This document shows positions 11,573 through 23,950 of a stretch of DNA of 64,000 bases, piece by piece; the stretch's first letter is position 1, and each line of letters begins with the position of its first letter. This DNA is from Mytilinidion resinicola (lineage: Eukaryota; Ascomycota; Dothideomycetes; Mytilinidiales; Mytilinidiaceae), in assembly GCF_010093595.1 (NCBI RefSeq), contig NW_022985446.1, forward strand, positions 1,038,709 through 1,102,708. The letters run 5' to 3'. The notes below the pieces were generated by a model, which was given only the letters and a program-made list of their open reading frames with translations, did not search any database and had not been told where the DNA came from. Position numbers and translations under genes: made by a program.

Positions 11573-12906
11573 TAAATCTACGGGAGTCTAGTTGGCGACG
11601 AAGGATTGCAACCCTTCTTTTATTAGGACATCCGTCTATACTCCATACAATGATATTGGATATGCACGTGGACTATCGTTGAGTATGGTATATGCGTGAC
11701 TAAGCTGAAGTCAAGTGAGTAAACGAAGATTCGCCCACATGCGAGTAGAAGTAATTGCGAAGCTTTTACAGCTTAGAGTACACGCATGTAACCAGTATTA
11801 GTGGGTAGACGCTACCTTTAACCCACCTGGGCATGCCTACACCCAAGGATGACCACCAGGCCCCACGGACTCATCTCTGCAGCCCTCATCGCATTATCAT
11901 TAGCCACTAAAATGTAAAGAATCTTGTGCCACCTATAGGTACCCACTATTAGCACATGCAACACCGGCGCCTTCGCCGGACTAGGATCAATACGAGCTCG
12001 GCCTCACCACATCAACAACACATCACACATCGCAACAATCAGAACTTATCACCACTTCATCAAGCAAAGCACGAAGCACGCAACACTATCAACAATCCAA
12101 AATCAAATTTCGTACAACAGCCCTTTCAGAGTTTCACCGAACGATCTTCACAAGCCATGACATGACATACTTGACTCGCTCAATTCGACTTCTTTCCTAC
12201 GGACAGGACACACGCAAAAACAAAAACACAAATAGTAGATAAGAGTATTACACCTTGAGGAATGCGCACGTAGAATAACGCAAGGCCATGAAAGAGTAAA
12301 TCAACAACAACAACAAAGACAGCGGTTGGGGCATTTGGGGGGGTGTGTAAGTGGGTAAAGGAAAACAATTGGAAAACTAGATCGTGGGAGGGGAGGGGGA
12401 GTGTTGCTTTGTTCTGCATGCTCGAACATTTCCCAAGACAAGAATAGGAAAGTAGCTGGAGAAGAAAAAAGCTAGCCGTGCCGAATTATCTGCTCATGAT
12501 CATGGGGATTCCGACGACGGGGTGGAGGAGGCCGAATGGGAGTATCGAGCGTGAAATGAATCCAGACAGTTGTGCTTTCTCTTCCCGCCACTTCATTCCG
12601 TTGTTGTCCTGATGAACTGATTTCGTTTCTCTCTCGGGATGAGAATAGACTTGGCCACGAGCTACCCCAAAATGTGCCATGTTCAAACGACCCACATTTG
12701 TGAACGCCTCGTTGGTTGCCGTAAAGAAAGTTCTAACTCGCAGAACCAGACAACGATCCACTACCAAAAGTCACCCATCAGTACCACAAAGAACTTCCCA
12801 CCCAGGAGACCACCGCAAAACGAGCATTGACCGCCACAGGCAATGGCTGGGTTGGATGCTGAGGTGATGCACCACCCAAGGCGGCCGGAAAGTAAGCAAA
12901 CACCGC
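11573..12906. other. Convergent intergenic region, no gene seen
   Basis: The left part is plain sequence and the middle (11990-12170) is A/C-rich simple sequence. The part next to rho1 probably holds its 3' UTR. Several short frames exist, but none has a recognisable domain or coding signature. Confidence 0.5.
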
Positions 12907-13833
12907 CTACAACACCACGCACTTCGGCTTCTTGCTCTTTCCATGACGCCCGCCCTGCTTGTTCATTAGAGCCGCGCGGGTGGCGTGCTCGAAGACCTCC
13001 CGGACACCCTCGTTCGTCTTGGCCGAGCACTCGAGGTACTTCATGGCCTGGATCTTCTTGGCGACTTCCTCAGCCTGATCTGTGTTAGTGATTGTAGTTC
13101 GGGGTTGATGCTGGAGATAAGGTGACGAACCTGCTCAGTTGTGACGGGCTTCTGCGAGGTCTTGTGGAGCTCCTCAATCGTCTTCGGGTCGTACCGTAGA
13201 TCCTTCTTGCAGCCAACGAGGATGATGGGGAGGCTGTGGCAGAAATGGAGGACTTCGGAGATCCACTATGATAGCATTGTTTGTTAGCAAGCACAATCAG
13301 CACGTGAGCTGAGATGGGGAATGTTACCTTCTCCTGGACGTTGTCGAGCGAGTCTGGGGAGTCGATGGCAAAGCAGACGAGGATGACGTGGGAGTCAGGG
13401 TAAGATAGCGGTCGGAGACGGTCGTAGTCTTCCTGGCCTGCGGTATCCCAGAGAGCCAGCTCTACGTGTTTACCGTCGACCTCGACATCGGCGACGTAGT
13501 TCTCGAAAACAGTGGGGACGTACACCTATACACGCCATATTGTCAGTGTCGGTCAGGGTGATGGGGCGAGCGAAGAAGGGTATGATAGCCACGCTGGGCT
13601 AGTAGGCTGGAGGCTGACGCAGCTCGGGCTGGGGATGGTGTCGAGGAAACTGACCTCGGGGAAGGTGCCCTTGGAAAAGACACTGGCAGCAGATAGCAGT
13701 TAGTACAATGCTCCCCGATGGCAAAGCAGCGGCGGCCAGCGCCGTGGAGGTGGTGAACTTACATGAGCAGGCAGGTCTTGCCGCAGGCGCCGTCGCCGAC
13801 AATGACGAGCTTTCGTCGGATCTCGGAAGTCAT
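12907..13833 (-). CDS. rho1: Rho1-type small GTPase
   Basis: Exons on the minus strand: 13833-13763, 13682-13655 (28 nt), 13525-13328, 13265-13131, 13074-12907; 199 aa. The P-loop GDGACGKT, the Rho switch I ([10 protein letters not shown]), switch [19 protein letters not shown], the G4 motif CKKD, the Rho insert ([12 protein letters not shown]) and G5 CSAKTNEG are all present. The tail is basic and ends in CVVL, a CaaX box whose Leu predicts geranylgeranylation. Rho1 drives cell-wall integrity by activating Pkc1 and glucan synthase at the plasma membrane. The fifth exon acceptor (GATCAG) and the tiny second exon were chosen because they restore the family sequence. A long leader lies upstream toward ufd2. 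Confidence 0.95.
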
Positions 13834-15705
13834 GGTGAGATGTGCTGCGAGCGTGAGTTGGATGAAGCGAGCAGTGCGAGAGTGAGCGGTGGAGATGGGT
13901 GAGAGACGGTGGTGATGGGAAGGGAGTCGTTGAAGTAGGTTCGTTTGGTGTGGAGGAGTGCCTTGAGCACAGGCAGGGACGCACTGACCTTGCGGCTGTG
14001 TTTGTCTTTGCGACAGCGAGCGAGTGGTTAGTGGCGTAAGGAGAGGCGTGGCACGGGGCGGCTGGTACGAAGTACGGTAGCTAAGTGATGCTACGGGCGG
14101 GCAGAAAACAGAATGCTGAAAGGGGGATGCTGCTGCGCCGGAGAGGGAACTGGAGAGCTGCTGTTTATGCTGGTCGAACAAGCTTCCAAGGCTGGCCTCC
14201 ACGCAACTGATAAAGCCTCTGCCACCCGGTGCGCACCGCTTTCCGCTCGATGCGTCTCTCCACCGGCTCCTCGATTTGATATGCGAGTCTCCTGCTTACC
14301 AGTATTCACCGTCAGCCTCCTGTGACCTCCTGGAGCTCCTGTGAGCTGCCTGCTCTCTCCTTCACAGCAACACTAGCGCCAAGCGTCACCCGCTCCATCC
14401 GCCGCAGCATCAACGACTCTCCGCTGCAAGACCTCCCGACATTTGGGGTCAGAAAACTCAAGCAGCAGCCTGGCCTGATATCCTGCGGTTCGAGGCGTTT
14501 TCTTGCCAATTAGGGCCCCCAAGATCTTGCTGCGGTCCATTCAGACTGCCGCTCCGATGCAGCCAGGCTGCTAGATGATCAGAGTTCAGCTCTGATGGCC
14601 CTCTCTGCAGACCTCCAAGTCTTTGTGTGTTTCAGGCAGACGAATTGATAGCAAATCTATGGACTGTGGCGCATTGGACGGTTCAGTCATGGAGCAACCG
14701 ACCGCTGTACTTTCTGCAACAAAGCCTCCGTCACTCTCGTCTCACATGTTCGTTCACACTCGAAAGTCTCACTCAGCCGGGCGGCTCGACGTTTCTCGCA
14801 GACCCCATTGGCTTGGCATCAGCCACGGCTCAGCCAGACTCCATTCGTGCATAAAGGCCTCTGTGCGTCCCATCATGAAGGATCACTATCATGACCTGGC
14901 GCTCACGTGCAGATATCCGAGCGTCCCACCTCAAAGATGCTAGTAATGAGTAGACTTGGAGTCCGACAGTAGTGAAATGGACATGGCCAGACGAGAAACG
15001 TATTACACGTTTGAGAGGAATAGATGAATACTAGGACAAGATCTAGAAGCTATGTGCTTCGCAGCTTTCTCCAGGGAGGGGCACGTGCTTTCTGCAAATA
15101 CTGTAAAAAGAGTTCACATCCAACGGTATACTATGAATTCATGGGCCTATCGCGGGGACTTGCTGTTGCATTATTAAAGCAGCATTCGAGCTAGGTGTTC
15201 TGATTGGACGGTGCAACCTAGATAGTGAAATATATAGTTTCTCTAAGATTTACTTGGAACATCTCAATATGTCCCTTCGATGGCGAGATATAGTGTGACA
15301 GAGGACAGAGTGCCTGGTCCGGTATCAGATGAAACTAGATGCCGCTTATGACTGCGCTGAATAGCAATGTGGAAATCGTCGGCGGCAACAAACCGCGGAA
15401 TCCCGTCGAAGGTTCCAAGAGAATTACAAAGGCATCCGAGCCTATGCAGCTTCATGTAGTGTATGTTCTGCCTCCGTCCCAACGCTCAAGTCTCCGCGCA
15501 CTATTTGGTGGGGAACATTTGGACCATTTATTTCCAACCGCTCGCCTAACCTTGCTCCTGCTGTGCATCATCGCGACCTCTCCCCAAGTCCACATCAGCT
15601 CGCAGCCTGCCAACCACCAACCTCATTCGCTTTTATCGCCATCCTCACCTCTCTCTGCGCTTCTCCCGACCACAGTAGCGCTCTCTTTATCCCCCATCCT
15701 TCAAC
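13834..15705. other. Divergent upstream region, rho1 / ufd2
   Basis: This 1.9-kb gap separates the two start codons. CT-rich stretches just before each ATG look like fungal core promoter and leader sequence. Frames in 14300-15000 lack domains and look like chance. No RNA gene is recognised. Confidence 0.5.
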
Positions 15706-18700
15706 ATGGGCGACTCCATGTCCGACGCGGATAAGGTGGGCTACTCGTATAAACTCACCAGCGATGTGCGACTAACACAACTTAGATCCGCATGAAGCGC
15801 CTGGCGAAGCTCGGTGGACCGCCCGCAGCTAGTGGAAGCTCTAGTACTACTCCTCTGCAAGAGAACTCCCCAAATACTCCTTCCACCCCGAAGCTCGACG
15901 AAAGCGCTGCTGCCCCGCCACCAGAGCAGTCGCCGGCTCCGAGCAACCCATTCTCCCAACTCGGCATAAAACCAGACTCGAAACCTCGCATCAACATCAA
16001 GAGGAAGGCTTCTCCACCACAAATGGGTGATGGAACGTCAGATACACGCCCCAACCCACCCCCGCAGCCTGGCGTATGGGAGGATAGGACGTTGAGCAGC
16101 ATATTCCGGCTTACATTGGATCCCAGCACCACGAAGGACCTCCACGGCCACCGCTTGTTATATGTTAATAGCGTCAGGAAGGATTTGGAGGAAGAGGACG
16201 GTGGGCAGGTACAACTTAGAACCGACGTGCTGGACCAGGCTATAGTCGAGGCAGCATCCAGTCTACCAGACGGAAAGCCCCTTGATTATCTACTAGGATG
16301 CTGGAAGCGGGTTTCTAAATTATATCGCGGCATGCGAGGAGGTAACAAAGAGGACCCTCGATTCAAGGTTCTCAAGGAAGCTCGGCGAATATGCTTCAGT
16401 TATTGCATCTTTGCGGCCACCATGCCGGAGGAGATGTTTGGACAAGAACCACCCTCAGAAAATGTTCTAGCACAGCATCTTCTTGTAGACGCTGAAAATG
16501 ATCGCGGTATCTGCCACGATTTCCTCAACGAAGCTGTCTCCAGGTTCGACGAGGACGAGAGTGTCAAAGAGGCACTAGTTGCAGCAATGGAGGCTCTCAG
16601 TCAACAGCTCGCCAAGCTATCCATGAATGACAACACGAAGCCATATATGCTTGTAAGTCTCAGACATCGACACTGCTGGTCGTCACTTACAGGTCGTAGG
16701 CTATGCGTAACTTCGTACGCTATCAGCCGCTTCTCGTGGCGATGACGGAGTCCCCAATGTTTCTCCCTCCAGATTTACCCCCAGAGGCAATCGAAACCAG
16801 CACCTTGTTAGGTCCATTCTTCAGACTCTCTCCGATGCAAGCCGAAGTTGCTCTCAACTATTTCACCGGCTCCCAAACACGAGATAAGGCTTACGTTGCC
16901 AATTCACAAAACGCGCTGCGCATGACCCTCGCAGCCCACCAAGATGAGTTGCTCGATATTGCAAACTGCTTCATCAAGACAAAAGAGTCTCGGGAAAAGA
17001 TCCTCGACTGGCTTGCTTTGATCGTTAACGAGAACCACAAGCGTAGAGCCATACAGGTTGACCAGAAGACTGTGTCTTCTGATGGGTTTATGGTCAATAT
17101 CACAGTGATATTAGACCGCCTCTGCGAACCTTTCATGGACGCCACATTCTCAAAGATCGATCGTATTGACGTGGATTATCTTCGAAGAAAACCTCGTGTT
17201 TTAATCGAAGATGAAACTAAGATCAACGCTGATCAGCATGAGTCGGATGAATTCTATAGTAATGTTGCAACTGGAACCAACAACTTCATTACAGAAATTT
17301 TCTTTCTGACAGTCGCTGCTCACCATTACGGGACCGAGGCCGTCAACACCAAACTTGGCCAGCTCCAGAAAGACGTCAAATGGATGGAGAAACAACTAGA
17401 AAAGTTTGAGCTAGAGCGGCACAAGTTTTCACAGGTATTTCCACAACCCATAGGAGGTGACCTAGACTGATGAATCTCTTTAGAATCCAACACAGCTTGC
17501 ACTGTACGAAGCCCATGTGAAGAAATTGAAGACTGCTTTGGAAAAGGGCCAATGCACCATTCTGGCAACACAAGGAGTTCTCTTTGATGAACTCGCTCAA
17601 TCTCGATCCATGCAGTTCATGCGATATGTCATTGTGTGGCTGCTGCGGATGGTATCCCCAGGCTCGAATTTCCCCAAGAAAGCGTTATCGCTTCCGCTCA
17701 ACGCAAATCAACCAGAAGTCTTCAAGTGCTTGCCCGAGTACTTTCTAGAGGATGTGGTCGATAACTTCAAATTTATCACACGCAACATACCCCACATCAT
17801 CACATCAACTCAGTGCGATGAGTTAGTAAAGGTCTGCATCACATTCCTCCGGAGCTCGGAATACATAAAAAATCCATATCTGAAGTCTGGATTGATTACC
17901 ATCCTGTTCCATGGTGTTTGGCCTGTGCGCGGACGGGCCAAAGGTGTGCTTGGAGATGTACTATATGGTTCCGACTTCGCGACCGATCATCTACTGCATG
18001 CCTTGATGAAGTTCTACATTGAATGCGAAAGCACTGGAGCACACACCCAGTTCTTTGATAAGTTCAATATTCGCTACGAAATTTTCCAGGTCATAAAGTG
18101 CGTCTGGCCGAACACGATCTACCGCGACAACTTGGCTACAGAGGCAAGGTCAGTTATCCTGAGACTAGCATAGCAAGATCGCAGCTAATATATGATAGGG
18201 TCAATCTCGACTTCTTCGTCCGCTTTGTCAATCTTCTGCTTAACGACGTGACATTTGTCCTGGATGAATCGTTTACCGCTTTCAAGCAGATTCACGATCT
18301 CCATAAAGAACTCAAGGCTCGAGATTCTATGGAAGAGACTGTTCGACAAGAAAAGGAAGAAGCTCTTGCAAGTGCACAAAGCAAGGCTAAAAGCTACATG
18401 CAGTTAACCAACGAAACTGTTTCCATGCTGAAGCTTTTTACCGAGGCGCTCAGTGACTCCTTTACGAAGTCCGAGATAGTCCAGCGACTGGCAGACATGC
18501 TCGACTACAACCTGGATGCCTTGGTAGGACCGAAAAGCTCGAACCTCAAGGTCGAGAATGGCGTGGAGTACGGCTGGGATCCCAAGAACATGCTATCTGA
18601 AATTGCGGACGTCTATCTTAATCTCCAAAAGAAGGAGAATTTCCAGAAGGCCGTTGCTCGCGATGGAAGGTCGTACAGACCTCAGATCTTCACCAATGCG

Positions 18701-19117
18701 CTCTCAATCATGCAAAAACACGCACTGAAATCTGCCGAGCAACTGAAAGAGTGGGAGCACCTAGCAACCGTCATCCAGAACACCAAAGAAGCAGAAGATC
18801 AAGAGGAACTCGATTTTGGCGAGGTTCCCGACGAATATACAGATCCGTTGCTCGCGTCGCTGATGGAAGACCCAGTGATATTGCCAACGAGCAAAGTCAC
18901 GATCGACCGCAGCACTATCCAGAGTCACTTGCTGAGTGATCCGAACGACCCCTTCAATCGTTCTCCATTGAAGATCGAGGACGTAATTCCGAACGAGGAA
19001 CTAAAGGCGCAGATAAATGCCTGGAAGACTCAGAAGCGAGCCGAGGCGAAGGCTGCCCGGGAGTCTGCTCTCTCTGAGAAGGTAGATGGGGGAGAGCCGA
19101 TGGATACATCGGGCTGA
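15706..19117 (+). CDS. ufd2: Ubiquitin conjugation factor E4 (U-box ligase Ufd2)
   Basis: Exons: 15706-15735 (30 nt), 15786-16652, 16700-17434, 17484-18148, 18199-19117; 1071 aa. Ufd2 lengthens ubiquitin chains on substrates handed over by Cdc48, in the ubiquitin-fusion-degradation and ER-associated routes. A disordered Pro/Ser-rich head (to about 110) is followed by the long helical Ufd2 core (for example LGPFFRLSPMQAEVALNYF, then FFLTVAAHHYG). The U-box lies at about 979-1048 (DPLLASLMEDPVILPTSKVT, then DPFNRSPL). The first exon encodes just ten residues; starting at the Met in exon 2 is possible but would lose them. It converges with a small membrane protein gene 355 bp away. Confidence 0.93.
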
Positions 19118-19472
19118 TTGAAGGAGCTGAGAGGAGCTCCTCTCTCTTATCAGGATGGCTGCATACAGGGGCGTTTGGGATGCTGATTTATATTTAAGTG
19201 GTCTTCGGTGAGACCTGAAGCGGTCGTTTGGTTATGGTGGCCGCATATAGACAGACCTAGAAGGTATTGGCATGATCACTGTGCAGCATGAGTTCAATTC
19301 CGGGTCGTAACTCCAGCGATCTATAGGGATGGATTACCGATAGACCGCCATGCCGGCATGAAGAAAATATAGTTGTTACAATCCCTCTAGGAGATTCCAT
19401 ATTATACACTGATACTCCAAGGCCTTCCGAGACCGCCATCGTACTCATATAGCTCATAATTTTCCTCTGGTA
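19118..19472. other. Convergent 3' gap, no gene seen
   Basis: Probably the facing 3' UTRs of ufd2 and the small membrane protein gene. No repeat of the 107-bp family is present. Confidence 0.4.
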
Positions 19473-20036
19473 TCACCGCGACTCTTCTTCTTTCCTTCTC
19501 CGGCCAAACCCATATGTGACTCCACATCCTACTACGTTGGCAACGCAAAGACCTAATGTCGCCCCTCGAACTATTCCCCGAGCCCCAAACTTTTGCACGA
19601 GTCTCTGTGAAGTCGAGTATTTAGCATAGACTTAGACTACTAGTATGATAATAACGTTGCCTTTTATAACCACAATACAATACAAGTGAAAATATGCCAG
19701 ACGTACCTGTTTCCTCCGGCTCGCCAACAGCAGATACAAGCCACTCCACGCGCCAGTAATCCCCGCCGCATCAATCTTATACCCGCTCACATTCGCATAG
19801 CTCGCCGCGAGCAAGACAGGCGTGAACATCATTGGCAGCGCTTGGAACGGGCGCATATGCTGTGCGGTAATAAGGGTCGCTAGGAGGGTTGGTGGGAGCG
19901 GGTTTTCTGGGTGAATGCATGAGCTTCACGCATAGATATACACCTCGAACACAGAGATTGGAAACTCACCGCCCCATGCTTGTAGAGTATGGATCGTGCT
20001 AGCTTTCACCTTCTCTTCGGAGGGTTTGTCTGCCAT
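19473..20036 (-). CDS. Conserved small membrane protein, function unknown
   Basis: Exons on the minus strand: 20036-19970, 19906-19707, 19604-19473; 132 aa. It starts MADKPSEEKVKASTIHTLQAW. Hydrophobic segments lie at about 44-62 and 69-84, with a third Gly-rich one at about 103-123 (GATLGLCVANVVGCGVTYGF), followed by a basic tail (GRRRKEEESR). All phases close and the splice signals are good (GTGAGT, GTACGT). I recall similar small proteins in other filamentous ascomycetes but know no function; size and Gly-rich helices would suit an organelle membrane protein, which is inference. It shares a 287-bp divergent promoter with hlj1. Confidence 0.7.
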
Positions 20037-20323
20037 ATCTGCGGTATTCAGTGTTTGAATTGGGAATCGAAGTTGGTGAACGAGCAACTCGCGATGACGG
20101 CAGCGGACAAATAACGCACGGACTCCCTCTCTCCAAACCGCAACGTCCACTCTTCTCGATACATACAGACACACACCCCCGACAACAACACCTCTATATC
20201 ATCACCGCCGCGGTGCCCCTCCGCCCTTAAATCACCGCTCGCTACAATCCCCCAACCCACCAACCTCACACCGCTGCTTCTACCACCCCTAACCGCGCCC
20301 GCCGGGCAGCACCCACCACCACC

Positions 20324-21845
20324 ATGTCCGCTAGAGCCAGCGGCGCCGACAGCGGCTCCGGCGACGCCAAACACCGCGCGCATCATGACGGCAGCTCCGG
20401 ACGTGCATTCACAGTTGAGCAGAAGACGGCAGTGATACGGATAAAGCGGTGCTCGCCGACGGCGTTCTACGAGATCCTAGGCTTGGAGGAGGTCAAGACG
20501 ACGGTGTCAGAGGGGGAGATTAAGAAGGCGTATCGGAAGCTGAGCTTGCTCACGCATCCAGATAAGAATGGGTATGAGGGGGCGGATGAGGCGTTCAAGT
20601 GTGCGTATAGCCGACTTTCTTGAGTGTGATTAGCGAGAGAAATAGAGGTGAAGGCGGAGGTGGAAGAGTTATTTGGGAGGGCTGTTTTGGGATGGTTGTG
20701 CTGATTGTTTGATACAGTGGTCTCGAGAGCTTTCCAAGTCCTGTCCGATCCGGATAAGAAGGCGAAATTCGATAAGTTTGGCGGGGACCCTGATAATCGG
20801 TTTGCGGGCGCATCGAATGCGGGCGCGTCGCCGTTTAGCAATTTCTCGCGATCGCAGAGCGGAGGTGCAAGCCGGCAGGGGCCAATGTGGGAAGAAGAGA
20901 TATCGCCAGAGGAGATGTTCCGGCAATTCTTTGGCGGAGGCTTCGGTGGTGGTGGAGGAGGCTTTGGAGGACCATTTGGTAAGAATCTCCATTATTACCA
21001 ATCTCACCGCTGCTTCGAAGAGATATCCTGCCCGCTACACTACCAATTCTTTTGGTAAGCTGGAAAGGAGACGACTACCCCAAGTACTGCTGCTTGAAGG
21101 AGCATAACATCTGCCGTCATAACATCTGCCGTAATCCAGATTAATTTTAGGACTTCAGCACCAACTTCTTAACTATTGTCCTTCGATTTGAGACTATTCA
21201 ATTATATAGGCTTTTGCTAACATTACCTCCCAGGCGGCGGACTCTTCGACACAGGCCCCGGCTTCGTCTTCAACCTCAACGGCGGCCCCGGCATCCGTGT
21301 CCATCAATTCGGCGGCGGACGACCCCGACGACGTCCCGCGACTGCACAACCGTACGTATCCCTCATATCTCCACATCTCTCATGACTAACACCCCTCCAG
21401 CCCCGGCTCCGAACCCGCTCCCACCGTCTCCTCCGCCCTCTCCGCCCTCCTCCCCCTCCTCGTCCTCTTCATCATCCCCCTGCTCTCCTCTCTCTTCTCC
21501 GGCGGCACCCCGCCCCAAGGCCCCTCAGTACGCTTCGACGCCGCTACCCCGCCTCAAACCTACGCCCGCACATCCTACCGCATGAAAGTCCCCTACTGGG
21601 TAAACCCCGAGGAGGTCTCCGACTACAGCACGAAGAAATGGCGGGAGCTCGACAAGACCGCCGAGATCAAGTTTGTGCACCAACTGAACATAATATGCGA
21701 TCGGGAAAAGGACACGCGGGATCGCATGGTGCAGGACGCGCAAGGGTGGTTTTTCCCCGACGAGGCGAAGCTGGCCGAGGCGCGGAAGTACGACATGAAA
21801 AGCTGTAGAAGGCTGAGAGAGCTGGGGTACAACGTTCATAATTAA
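20324..21845 (+). CDS. hlj1: ER-membrane J-domain protein (Hlj1/DNAJB12 type)
   Basis: Exons: 20324-20600, 20718-20978, 21234-21351, 21401-21845; 366 aa. The J domain (about 44-115) has the HPD motif in LLTHPDKNG and ends in [22 protein letters not shown] Gly/Phe-rich stretch follows, then one membrane segment at about 230-251 ([18 protein letters not shown]) and a C-terminal DUF1977-like domain. This order is that of tail-anchored ER J-proteins that help Hsp70 deliver membrane proteins to ER-associated degradation. The third intron is long (255 bp) for this window and contains a direct repeat of CATAACATCTGCCGT near 21104-21132. The first codon of exon 2 (T|TG) gives Leu where many relatives have Met. 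Confidence 0.9.
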
Positions 21846-22279
21846 TAGGGTTTGTTGATAGAGAAAGTGGGGAAGCCATCATTTTTTCTTCTCATTCAGA
21901 TCGAGAGACTTCTGGTTACATACGTTCTGTGGGTTGGTTTTCTATTATAGCGGCTCATGACCCTTCATTGTGAGTGGGGATTCGAGGCGTGGGGGGGGGG
22001 GGGGGGGGGGGAGGGGAGGCGTTTTCTAAGGGTTTGCGCAGCGTCTGCGAGGAGACGAAGGGGGAGTGAATGCAATTGAGAGAACCAGAGACACCACGCG
22101 TTGTGTCAATCATCTGCACGTTTGGTTCTATGCGATTCGTGAGGTCCTTGAAGTGTTTTCTTATTTACGGGTATTCGCAAATGCCTGACAAGCTTTCTCA
22201 GAAAGCGGCAGCTAGCCAACGTCCCCTGTATCATGCAGCAACGCTCATGTTGAAACAGCCCGAAAGCGCCATCACCTCC
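21846..22279. other. Convergent 3' gap between hlj1 and mvd1
   Basis: It holds facing 3' ends and the poly-G run listed separately. No gene is seen. Confidence 0.4.
21991..22011 (+). repeat. Poly-G run of 21
   Basis: Twenty-one consecutive G, followed by AGGGGAGG. Its true length may differ from the assembly because such runs sequence badly. Confidence 0.9.
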
Positions 22280-23550
22280 TCACGAGCCGTTCGTGACAGT
22301 GTTCACAGGCTCCCCCTTCTCGTCGATCAGAGTCTCCTCCGTCTTGAGCGGCCCCTCGCCCACACCCGTCAATATCACCCTCGCCACACCCTCCTTCAAC
22401 CCAGCAACAGCAACACCAGCCTCCTTCTCCACCACCTCCAACGCGCTCTTATTCGCCTCCACCTTGCTCCCCCTAGCACCCTCCCACCCCTCCTTCTCCC
22501 CAAGCATCGCCTTGAACAAGCCCGCAACCTCCTTCTCACTCTCCTCCAGGTAGTAAATCACCGCATTCGGCCCCGCATCAAACGTATACGCCGCAACCGT
22601 CTTCCCCGCCTCCTTATTCACCTCCTCCACAACCTTGATCGCCGCACGCGACACATCATTCAGATAGAAGATCGGCGGCTCGGTATCCAAGCACGTCGCA
22701 TGGAACGAGTTGCTATCCTTCATCGTAACCCGCGCAAACGTCTCGAAGTCCTTCGCCTTCACCGCCGTTTCCATCTCTTTCATCCTGCGGGGGACCGTCT
22801 CGTTCGCGCGCGCTGGGAACAAGGACGAGGTGGCGACGGTCGTCTGCATGCCCGTCGTGCTGGACACGCCCTTCTTCGCCGCAGAGACAACAAGGATGAC
22901 GGCGCGCATGGCCGGCCAGTGCGCTGCGGGCGCGACTTCGTACGCGACGCTGTCGGACCCGTCGGCCGCGGTGCCTTTGTCCCACCCGACGTAGCCGCCG
23001 AACAGGCTGCGGCACGCGGAGCCGCTGCCCTGGCGCGCGATCTTGCTCAGCTCGGTGGGCGTCGCGGGGAGCTCGTAGAGGTCGGCGATGGCGCGGACGA
23101 GGGCGGCGAAGCCGGCGGCGGAGCTGGCGAGGCCCGCGGCCGTGGGGAAGTTGTTCTCGGAGACGATTTTGAGCGGGTAGGTGGAGAGTTTAGGAAGGGA
23201 GGGTTTGGAGGCTTCGAGGGCTTGGCGGAGGGTGCGCAGTTCGCGGAAGCAGGCTTGGGTGCGGGCGCCGGAGACGTCTTGGGGGGAGCCGTTGAGGAGG
23301 AGGGAGTCGGAGGTTGGGTAGGAGGGGGAGCAGGAGGCGGTGGTGTGGGTGCGGAGGTCGGATTGGGAGAGGGTAACAGAGAGGGAGGAGTTGGTGGGGA
23401 GGTTGAGCTTTGGGTCGCGTTTGCCCCAGTATCTGGTGTTTGTTAGAATCGAGGGGCAGTGGTGGGGCAGAGGAGGTTCGAAGCGTACTTGATCACGGCA
23501 ATGTTGACTGGAGCCGTGGTGCTCGCGCGGTATACTTTGTTGTCTGCCAT
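22280..23550 (-). CDS. mvd1: Diphosphomevalonate decarboxylase
   Basis: Exons on the minus strand: 23550-23489 and 23432-22280; 404 aa, normal length. It converts mevalonate diphosphate to isopentenyl diphosphate with ATP, the last step of the mevalonate pathway that feeds ergosterol and prenyl groups. Seen are the start motif APVNIAVIKYWGKRD, the substrate loop NSSLSVTL, the GHMP-kinase ATP loop (PTAAGLASSAAGFAAL), and the C-terminal AYTFDAGPNA block. The single 56-bp intron interrupts the Lys-Tyr-Trp motif; splicing AA|A restores it. Its prenyl output is used by the coq2 and rho1 products in this window, but the genes are not clustered in a meaningful way. Confidence 0.95.
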
Positions 23551-23950
23551 TGTTGCGGTTGCTGTTGTCTGGAGAAAGTAGAATTGAGCAAAGAGAAGAT
23601 CAACGGCGGAACGAGTAGTAGAATAGTATTTCTCGAACGAGGAAATTGGTGACGCGGAGTCCGACTTGCAGGAGATAGACACTGTTTCAAGCCAATTACT
23701 GACTCCCCTGAAACGGCGCGGGAGAGCAATTGGCAACCACGGGGAGAAGTCTGAGTAGGCAGAGAAGAAGAGGCGGGGGGTCGTTTCAATTCACTCTTTC
23801 ACCGCCTCAGGAACGAGAGGACCCTTGCACGGGAGCCTTCCCGCACTCGTCCTAGCGCTCATTCCTTAATGAATGATCACGACATCCCTGTCCAAAACTT
23901 CAACTTCAATCTGAACCTCACGACTCACGATACACCATTGAACCACGACC
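23551..23950. promoter_or_regulatory. Divergent promoter region, mvd1 / cyc3
   Basis: A 400-bp gap between two ATGs. No specific binding site is claimed. Confidence 0.4.

Noticed and set aside
12180..12767. Two minus-strand frames after rho1
   Set aside because: Low-complexity 3' flank; no domain and no link to rho1 splicing.
14623..14943. Plus-strand frames in the rho1/ufd2 gap
   Set aside because: Short overlapping frames without domain, likely chance in leader DNA.
22070..23446. Long plus-strand frame (458 codons) over mvd1
   Set aside because: It is the antisense shadow of the mvd1 second exon; composition is Arg/Gly/His-rich without a domain.
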